Positions 20,714 to 26,868 of a DNA stretch of 26,868 nt are shown here, piece by piece. Numbering within the stretch: position 1 is the stretch's first letter; each line of letters starts with the position of its first letter. Under the pieces are notes generated by a model. That model had not been told where the DNA came from. It ran no database searches and saw only the letters and a program-made list of their open reading frames with translations. The position numbers were made by a program, and so were the translations under genes. Source of the stretch: a virus; the IMG/VR virus record IMGVR_UViG_3300046002_008066, positions 1 to 26,868 of that record; one strand, 5' to 3'.

Positions 20714-22986
20714 AAAGAGGATAAGAAAACTCGACCCCACCCACTTCCAGCAGTTCCTGTGCAGATGTAAAGACCAGATCCACTAACTGCCATTTCTCCA
20801 AATTTTCCAGTTTGATTAGACGCTCCAGCAAAACGCGGAAGGCTAAAATAAGTTCCACTAGCGAAATCTAACGTGCAAGCTTGTGTAGCTCTTGATAAAT
20901 GAACTCTACTTTGACCATCAGCTATTACTGTAGATCCAGCGTGAGATGCTGGAATTTGAGCGCTTCTTCCGCCTAAAATACTCGCATACTCACCACTATT
21001 ATAATGATTTCCACCACCTAAAATACATGAATAATTTCCACTTATTAAATTAGTATCACCACCTCCGATTGTTGAAAATCCTCCAGAAATATTATTTAAA
21101 AATCCACCTCCAATAGAAGAGTAAATATTTCTAATTTTATTATTCGCTCCTCCTGCTATTGTTGAATAGGAAGATAAAGCTTCGTTTCCAACCCCTCCCC
21201 CTACAGCAATATAATTTCCACTAGCAATATTAGTGTATCCGCCTAATATTGAACAGTTAATTCCAATAGAAGTATTAACATTTCCTCCTACTATAACACT
21301 ATGATTTCCACTTATAATAGTATTAGTCTCCCCACCACCAATAAATGAATAGTTTGAATTTTGGGTATTCTCAAACCCACCGACAATACAGGAACCATCT
21401 GCACTTAAATTATTAAAAAATCCACCTACAACTAATGAAAGATTTCCATAACAAGTGTTTGTGTGGCCTCCAACTATTACGTCATGAGTTCCATTGGAGG
21501 TATTACTCTGCCCTCCACCAATTGCTGAATAATTTCCAGCTGCAATTGTATTAGCATCTCCACCCCCAAGAAATGAACTGCTTGCATTGCATTCATTACC
21601 TCCTCCTCCACAAACAATTGAAAGAGTCCCGTTTACACGGTTTGCCGTTCCACCATTAATTGATGAATATTGACCACTAACTTGATTATCTTCTCCTCCA
21701 TTAATATTACAAGTTGAAGATTTAATTATGTTGCCTATTCCACCTAAAATTGATGAATGCTCCCCACTAACTATATTGTCTTGACCACCACCAATGCATG
21801 AATAATTTGTATAAAGTTCATTTGCATTTCCTCCTCCAATAAATAAATAATCTCCACTGGAACTATTAGATGCTCCACCAGCTATAACATTACTTGGTCC
21901 ACCTTTAACGTGATTATCTTGTCCGCCACCAACAACTGAATAATCGCTACTTTCACTGATTGTATTTCCTGCTCCTCCATTGATATTTGAGTATGCAGTA
22001 GAAATTGAATTAGCGTATCCACCCTCTATGGCTGAGTAGGTAGCCCCAACTCCACTAATTACATTATCCCATCCTCCATCAATGTTAGAGTATGAATTAT
22101 AAATTTTATTATTTAATCCACCACCAATTGCTGAATAATTTCCACTGACTATATGATTTTGCCCTCCATTGATATTTGAGTATGGAGCTAAAATTAAATT
22201 ATTTAATCCGCCAATAATTGATGAGTGATTATTTCTAATTTTATTAGACTGTCCACCTCCAATAAATGAGTAATCTCCGCTAGTAATTCCACTAACTCCT
22301 CCAACTATACTAGCGTATAATCCACTATTTAAATTAAGATATCCCCCACCAATGAAACCATAATTTTTTATATTAAAGTTATTAAATCCTGCGCCAATAA
22401 ACGAATGTGTACCGCTTGCTTTGTTATATTCTCCATTACCAATTGCCGCAAAGTCAGAATATATAATATTAGAATATCCGCCACCAATAAACGACTGACT
22501 TCCATTTGTTGTATTAAATGCTCCAGCTGATATATATGATGATGCATTATTTTGCAAATTGTCATTTGCGGAGTTTTTAATTTGGCTTTGAAATGTTTTA
22601 ACTCCAGATATATTTTGAGCTCCAGTTACAACTACAACGGTAGATGTATTAACTGCAACCGCATTTGCTGAAGTTATAATTCCATATCCAGTTGCAACAT
22701 TAAATGTAAGATCATCATATAAAAACCCTCCTCCTACTAACCCACTTCCAGCAAATAACTGCCTATCTCCACGAACTGCGTGATAAATTCCATTTGCTTG
22801 AACATTTAATTCAAGCGCACTATGAAATCTTTTAATTCCGCTAATAACTTGATTTCCACTTTTGGCGACAACTCCCCCAACCTCCCAATCAACTGCCCCA
22901 TTATTCCCAAGAGTAATTAAATTAGCTCCACTTTGATTTAAAACAAATGGATATGTTAAGCTTACTTGTGTTGGTCCTAAGTTCAT
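20710..22986 (-). CDS. Tail fibre/adhesin with about 34 YadA-head-like repeats
   Basis: A 758-residue fibre. Residues 1-160 are an N-terminal attachment region holding two tail-fibre motifs G-x-Q-x-I-S-G-x-K-x-F (44-54 and 122-132). Residues about 164-690 are roughly 34 degenerate 15-16-residue repeats of the form Y-S-x-I-x-G-G-x-x-N-x-I-x-S-G, the left-handed beta-roll repeat of trimeric autotransporter heads (Hep_Hag/YadA). The last 70 residues form a different tip with SRVHLSRATQACTLDF and ending GSGWGRVFLSSF, probably the receptor-binding or trimerisation end. Repeats vary at nearly every position except the Gly, Asn and Ser core, so no recent slippage is evident. It is the last gene of the leftward virion unit. 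Confidence 0.88.
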   Translation of the reverse strand: MNLGPTQVSLTYPFVLNQSGANLITLGNNGAVDWEVGGVVAKSGNQVISGIKRFHSALELNVQANGIYHAVRGDRQLFAGSGLVGGGFLYDDLTFNVATGYGIITSANAVAVNTSTVVVVTGAQNISGVKTFQSQIKNSANDNLQNNASSYISAGAFNTTNGSQSFIGGGYSNIIYSDFAAIGNGEYNKASGTHSFIGAGFNNFNIKNYGFIGGGYLNLNSGLYASIVGGVSGITSGDYSFIGGGQSNKIRNNHSSIIGGLNNLILAPYSNINGGQNHIVSGNYSAIGGGLNNKIYNSYSNIDGGWDNVISGVGATYSAIEGGYANSISTAYSNINGGAGNTISESSDYSVVGGGQDNHVKGGPSNVIAGGASNSSSGDYLFIGGGNANELYTNYSCIGGGQDNIVSGEHSSILGGIGNIIKSSTCNINGGEDNQVSGQYSSINGGTANRVNGTLSIVCGGGGNECNASSSFLGGGDANTIAAGNYSAIGGGQSNTSNGTHDVIVGGHTNTCYGNLSLVVGGFFNNLSADGSCIVGGFENTQNSNYSFIGGGETNTIISGNHSVIVGGNVNTSIGINCSILGGYTNIASGNYIAVGGGVGNEALSSYSTIAGGANNKIRNIYSSIGGGFLNNISGGFSTIGGGDTNLISGNYSCILGGGNHYNSGEYASILGGRSAQIPASHAGSTVIADGQSRVHLSRATQACTLDFASGTYFSLPRFAGASNQTGKFGEMAVSGSGLYICTGTAGSGWGRVFLSSF

Positions 22987-23002
22987 ACTAATTTCTACAC
23001 GT

Positions 23003-24199
23003 TTATTCTAAAGATTGCCAATTAACATTAATTCCGCTCCATAAATTAGATATTGCACTCCAAAGCAATGGAGTTTTTACAGTTTTTCTATCAATCAAAA
23101 ATCCCGCAGAGTCATTAGTTTCTACTGAAAATTCTGCTGTAAAATTTAAAACATCATTAACTGCCATTGAATAATTAAAATTATCAAGTCTAGCATTAGT
23201 TATGCTATAAAATCCAGTGGCAAATTTTGTTGGCTCTGAAAATGATATGTCAAAATTATAACCGCTTTCGTTATACAGCATTCCGCTTAAAAATCCGCTA
23301 GAAAATCCAGATACTTGAGCGGATAAACTTACTGATCCATTGATGGGATATTCTAGTTTTCTATTGTAAACATAATTACTTCCCAGTCCATAAAGCGGGG
23401 TTCTTGGTAAGTCAAAATTTAAAGACAAACTTTGCAATATAGGCTTTGATTGTGTTGATAAAGACACTCCTCCCACTTGTAAATTTTGCAAAGAGAATGT
23501 GCAATAAGATGGAACAACTACTGGAGGATTATATTCTGTTTTGCCATTAGACGCTCCAGTAATAAAGCTTCCAGTTAATGAAGAATAAAATCCAGACAAA
23601 TTCAACGAACCAGCATTAACCGAATTTCCAACCATGCTATTAATGGCTGGAATAGTGATTGAGTTTCCAGTCAAAACATCAAATTTCATATTAGAAGCTT
23701 CAAATCCAACTGAAACTGTAGGAATTTCATTTAAACTAAAATTAACACTATATTTATTTAAATAGCAATTTCCAAAAGATAAAACATTAAATCCGCTATA
23801 GCTAGTGTTTGTAATAATTGGATTTTTAGGCTGATCGAATGCATCTCTAAGATCTTCTGGATCGATAACAATATAAAAATTATTATCTGTGTTTTTCATA
23901 TTAATAAACGCTCCCATGTTATCAACAGTTTTTTGCTGAAAGTTCATGGCTAATTCATTAGTAATATAAGGAGATAAATAATAATCAAAAGACAATTCTA
24001 CATTTGGCGCTCTTACTAGATCATTAACTGCGTAGCTTTTGTTTCCAATTTGTTTTAATTTTTGTCTCTCATTGCTAACTGAAAAATTACAGTTTTGAAC
24101 CAACGAAAATAATCGCGCAGAATCATTGCCAGTAGTCCACGATGGAGACTGACCAATAGCTACAAATGCTGAATTGCTTTTTAAAATTGTTCTGTTCAT
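23003..24199 (-). CDS. Tail protein with two tube-like domains, paralogue of the gene at 25134
   Basis: A 398-residue beta-rich virion protein. The first half ends with FGNCYLNKYSVNFSLNEIP and TVSVGF (142-166). The second half contains LNFDLPRTPLYGLGSNYVYN followed by YPINGSVSLSAQ and GFYSITNARLDNFNYSMAVN with LNFTAEFSVE. These match segments of the 25134 protein (YLTDYIVNCAVGSIPKVS, PIYILG, LSIPNASL), so both proteins appear to have two related halves. The halves have the small beta-barrel look of tail-tube or tail-tip domains. It overlaps the upstream tail gene as ATGA and is followed after 16 bases by the fibre, so it may sit where the fibre attaches. Confidence 0.6.
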   Translation of the reverse strand: MNRTILKSNSAFVAIGQSPSWTTGNDSARLFSLVQNCNFSVSNERQKLKQIGNKSYAVNDLVRAPNVELSFDYYLSPYITNELAMNFQQKTVDNMGAFINMKNTDNNFYIVIDPEDLRDAFDQPKNPIITNTSYSGFNVLSFGNCYLNKYSVNFSLNEIPTVSVGFEASNMKFDVLTGNSITIPAINSMVGNSVNAGSLNLSGFYSSLTGSFITGASNGKTEYNPPVVVPSYCTFSLQNLQVGGVSLSTQSKPILQSLSLNFDLPRTPLYGLGSNYVYNRKLEYPINGSVSLSAQVSGFSSGFLSGMLYNESGYNFDISFSEPTKFATGFYSITNARLDNFNYSMAVNDVLNFTAEFSVETNDSAGFLIDRKTVKTPLLWSAISNLWSGINVNWQSLE

Positions 24200-25137
24200 G
24201 AGCCTGTTGGTACTATTCCTAGCGGATCTTCAATTAAAGAAACATCAACATCGTGAGAATCAGTAAATTTCCATGAGTGATTCCAAGATGGAGAGTAAAA
24301 AACTTTTGTTTGATTGTAAACTGATGGAGGTTCACTATAGAATCTGCGATAGCCACCCTTATTCTCTAAGAAGTGAAGAATAGCTTTTGTTTTTTTAGTT
24401 GATGCGCTGGAAAATTTATAAGAAAATTCGGTTTGAGCAATATTTTTTCTATTTTTAATTCTTTGAATAAAAGAATTTTTAAATTCTATTTTATCTACTT
24501 TTAAAGATACATCATTCTGAAGCCCAACATCTGGTTCAAAAAAGAAATATTGAGACCACTTACTATCAGTTCCAGTGGGACCATCTAAGCTTTCAGATGA
24601 TGCGGCATGATCTCCAGAACAGTAGTAATAATTATTAAGTTTATTTTTACTAACTCCGCTATATATTATATCATATTTTTCATAAGAGTTCCCAGAGATC
24701 CAGTTAGCAAAAGTATTATTTACAAAATTCATTCCTGACCAGTTAAAAAGATTTGGCGCTTCATTTACAGAAAATGAAACTGCAACCTCATAATGATTTT
24801 TATTAACATGATTAATAGAATAAGAGTCTGAAACTCCACTTATTGTTTTATAAATTTGAGATGGATCTGTAAAAGTAAAAAGATTTATACCGCTAGAGTC
24901 TTCTATAAAATAAACAATTTTTTGAGCGTCAGTTTCATTTACGTCAAATCTTAATTGATACTCAGCATTTAAACTGTTTATTGATAATGGTATAGAATTA
25001 TAATATCCATTTTGAGTTTCATAATTATTAGAAAGACTACTGAAAGCCACCCTAGATCCATATGATGGAGAATAATTTAAACTAGTTATTGGCGTTACTC
25101 CACTAATGTTTAAATCTCTATTATAGAAAGCATTCAT
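24196..25137 (-). CDS. Minor tail protein with lambda-gpM-like end and carbohydrate-binding-like insert
   Basis: A 313-residue protein of three parts. Residues 20-127 form a first beta domain (SPSYGSRVAFSSL, FDVNETDAQKIVYFIED). Residues about 146-198 (NWISGNSYEKYDIIYSG, NNYYYCSGDHAAS, SKWSQYF) have the W-x-x-x-x-x-Y-x-x-x-D-x-x-x-Y, YYC, H and W-x-x-Y aromatic pattern of CBM5/12 chitin-binding-type modules. Residues 225-305 (TKKTKAILHFLENKGGYRRF, YSPSWNHSW) match the lambda gpM-type minor tail domain, with its F-L-x-x-x-x-G-x-x-R-F and late W-x-x-x-W pattern. It sits between the two paralogous tail proteins, overlapping both by 4 bases, and is probably part of the distal tail. Confidence 0.65.
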   Translation of the reverse strand: MNAFYNRDLNISGVTPITSLNYSPSYGSRVAFSSLSNNYETQNGYYNSIPLSINSLNAEYQLRFDVNETDAQKIVYFIEDSSGINLFTFTDPSQIYKTISGVSDSYSINHVNKNHYEVAVSFSVNEAPNLFNWSGMNFVNNTFANWISGNSYEKYDIIYSGVSKNKLNNYYYCSGDHAASSESLDGPTGTDSKWSQYFFFEPDVGLQNDVSLKVDKIEFKNSFIQRIKNRKNIAQTEFSYKFSSASTKKTKAILHFLENKGGYRRFYSEPPSVYNQTKVFYSPSWNHSWKFTDSHDVDVSLIEDPLGIVPTGS

Positions 25138-25919
25138 AAGTGGCCAATGTAGTTAAGCGTTAATTTTACACCTCCATCAGCACTACTAGAAAGACTTTCA
25201 GAAACTAAAGATGCATTTGGTATACTTAAAGTTTGAATAGTATTAGTTAATGTTTTATCTTTGATGGAAAACTCGACTGTTTTATATTGACGAATGGTTA
25301 AAAATTCAAAAGAATTTTGAAGAAAAGCATCATCAACATCAATCTGCACAGAAGCTGTATATTGTGGCGGCAAAATTGTGACCACTTCATAAGGATTTTT
25401 AGCTCCTAATATGTAGATTGGCTTTTTGCCAATTTTTATTGAATAATCAAATCCTACAACTCTGTTTGTTGAAGAGTAATCGCAAATCAAAGAGATGCTT
25501 CCCTGATTGGGAATATAAATATCAGTACTGCCTATTGGTGATGGACGATCTCTAGTAACAAGCTCATCAAATATAACAAAATTAGTAGAAACTTTTGGTA
25601 TCGATCCTACTGCGCAATTAACTATGTAATCAGTTAAATATCCATTTGAAAATCCGCAGGATTTGTTATTATAAACCAAGTCGGCACTTAATGATCTTCC
25701 ATCCACGTAAGAATAAATTGGATCATCATAAATTAAATTTCTAGAAACTGAAAGTTGTTGAGAAGCTGCACCTCCAATTGCTGTGAACGAAGAGCTTCTT
25801 CCCAGCATTTTTGAAACAACTGCTGAATTGCTATATGATACATCAATACTCTCAACTCCTAATATTTCTTGATTAAGAATGTATAATTGATTTTCGTAGT
25901 TGCTGGTAGAATTAAACAT
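25134..25919 (-). CDS. Tail protein with two tube-like domains, shorter paralogue
   Basis: A 261-residue beta-rich protein. GVESIDVSYSNSAVVSKMLG (21-40) begins the first half, which ends NGYLTDYIVNCAVGSIPKVS (92-111). The second half has GKKPIYILGAKNPYEVV (164-180), PPQYTASVQIDVDD (184-197) and LSIPNASLVSES (231-242). The same landmarks occur in the same order in the 398-residue protein encoded two genes downstream, so the two are diverged paralogues. It begins 1 base after the tape-measure-like gene and overlaps the next tail gene by 4 bases. Virion role inferred from context and fold. Confidence 0.6.
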   Translation of the reverse strand: MFNSTSNYENQLYILNQEILGVESIDVSYSNSAVVSKMLGRSSSFTAIGGAASQQLSVSRNLIYDDPIYSYVDGRSLSADLVYNNKSCGFSNGYLTDYIVNCAVGSIPKVSTNFVIFDELVTRDRPSPIGSTDIYIPNQGSISLICDYSSTNRVVGFDYSIKIGKKPIYILGAKNPYEVVTILPPQYTASVQIDVDDAFLQNSFEFLTIRQYKTVEFSIKDKTLTNTIQTLSIPNASLVSESLSSSADGGVKLTLNYIGHL

Positions 25920-25920
25920 A

Positions 25921-26868
25921 TTACATTCCTCTTCTTAATTGACCTCCAAGGCGTTTTTCATCTTGAATAACTTTTAAAACAACATCTTTAATGTTTTGAG
26001 CGAATTTTTGACGATCTTGCGTTGATCCAGCGCTTGATTGTGATGAACTTGTTGTTTTGTTATCTGTTGAATTTATGCTAATGCTAACATTCCCTTTTGA
26101 TTCGGAAGATGCTCCAACTAATTCGTCTAATTTTTTAATGAGCTTATCATTTAATTCTACAGATTTTTCTTCTGTTATCATGGAAGAAGATCCAGCATTC
26201 ATTGCTTGAAGAGGTCCAGCGCCAATGTTTTGAGCAGCAGCGCGATTCATAACAAACTCTCCACCAGATAACATTGTTGGAATAGTATCTATGCCAGGTC
26301 TTTCAGAAATAAGTCCACCAGTAGCTGCTCTTGATGCCTGTCTCCAAGCGTCAGAAAATGGAATCATTGGATCTTGAGCATCTGGTTTGGTTAAATCTAT
26401 TATACCAGGTGGAAATAAACCAGCATTAGGACCAGGCTCATAACTATTCTCCCTATAATTCATCATTGATGTTGGAGTTTCTGCTGTGGGTTTTTTAGTA
26501 AAAATTCCACTCAATCCAGACAACAAATTACTTCCAAAACTTCCGCTAGTAGCTTTTTTCGCCGCAACCGAAGAGTTTAGTTTACTAGCCCCAAATCCTA
26601 CTACCGTTGATCCAATGAGCATTAAAATAGAATTCATGATTTGCTTTTTCATGTCTTTTTTCTCAGCCTCTTCTTTCATTTTCAACTCTCTTGCAGCAGT
26701 ATCTTCTTGACTCATGATGCCAAAAGCTTGAGATTTAACTTCTTTAGTATAATCAGTTAAAGCCGTTTGTCTTCTACGGCCAAAGTTAGTTAAACGCATA
26801 CTTTCTGGCTCTAAAGCAATAGATTGAAATCCATTGCCAGAACGAATTTTATCTCTAGATCCACTAGT
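25921..26868 (-). CDS. C-terminal part of a tape-measure-like tail protein, cut by the window edge
   Basis: The frame is open from the stop at 25921 to the last base of the window, so the ATG at 26799 is probably internal and the gene continues beyond. The segment read upstream of that Met is codon-plausible (GNGFQSIALEPES). Features: a charged helix 30-50 residues after that Met, a hydrophobic membrane-like stretch (MNSILMLIGSTVVGFGASKL), and GGLISERPGIDTIPTMLSGG with EFVMNRAAAQ, the end signature typical of tape-measure and related tail proteins, followed by a Ser/Thr-rich linker and a basic C-terminus (RLGGQLRRGM). Tape-measure proteins set tail length and leave the tail first during infection. 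Only the C-terminus is visible, so an alternative tail or virion-internal role cannot be ruled out. Confidence 0.65.
   Translation of the reverse strand, partial: TSGSRDKIRSGNGFQSIALEPESMRLTNFGRRRQTALTDYTKEVKSQAFGIMSQEDTAARELKMKEEAEKKDMKKQIMNSILMLIGSTVVGFGASKLNSSVAAKKATSGSFGSNLLSGLSGIFTKKPTAETPTSMMNYRENSYEPGPNAGLFPPGIIDLTKPDAQDPMIPFSDAWRQASRAATGGLISERPGIDTIPTMLSGGEFVMNRAAAQNIGAGPLQAMNAGSSSMITEEKSVELNDKLIKKLDELVGASSESKGNVSISINSTDNKTTSSSQSSAGSTQDRQKFAQNIKDVVLKVIQDEKRLGGQLRRGM

Noticed and set aside
20950-22500. Regularly spaced repeats as a possible CRISPR array.
   Set aside because: The repeats are inside one long open frame, are degenerate at nucleotide level, and encode a protein repeat.

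Overview
The window is part of the genome of a tailed double-stranded DNA phage. It carries a phage replication and recombination set (DnaB-type helicase, TOPRIM primase, UvsX/RecA-type recombinase, RecB/Cas4-like nuclease, bacterial-type SSB), a phage nucleotide set (class I ribonucleotide reductase, dUTPase, dNMP kinase), a small sigma factor, an Hsp20 chaperone, and long-tail structural genes (tape-measure-like C-terminus, lambda-gpM-like tail protein, repeat-rich fibre). The order uvsX, then an extra gene, then helicase, then primase resembles the T4 order uvsX-40-41-61. The DNA is AT-rich and almost fully coding. The host cannot be named from the window.

Layout. Bases 1-5620 (minus strand) hold replication and recombination genes in at least three transcription units. 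Bases 5640-12370 (minus) hold a tightly coupled nine-gene glycan cassette: five glycosyltransferases, three FkbM-type methyltransferases and GDP-mannose 4,6-dehydratase. Bases 12396-16101 (minus) hold nrdB, nrdA and a conserved phage protein of unknown role. Bases 16102-16490 are the only long non-coding stretch, a divergent control region packed with unusual hairpins. Bases 16497-19884 (plus) hold a small protein, dUTPase, dNMP kinase, sigma factor, SSB and a sixth glycosyltransferase. Hsp20, a terminator and a small conserved protein follow on the plus strand to 20713. From there to the right edge, minus-strand virion genes run leftward and meet the plus-strand genes tail to tail.

Two patterns cut across the genes. 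First, heads of transcription units repeatedly carry TTGA(C)-type -35 and TATAAT-like -10 boxes placed so that the -10 ends only 4-6 bases before the ATG (11 in one case). This predicts leaderless or nearly leaderless mRNAs starting at the initiation codon. Genes inside units are joined instead by short stop/start overlaps. Second, the divergent region has two copies, exactly 160 bases apart, of a tandem hairpin built on the GCGAAGC mini-hairpin flanked by tandem G-A mismatches, with -10 boxes embedded in the hairpin arms. Two more palindromes with three-base loops lie between them.

Working together, the genes provide nucleotide supply, replication and recombination, probable transcription reprogramming through the phage sigma factor, an elaborate deoxyhexose-based glycan pathway whose target is unknown, and an adhesive tail fibre.
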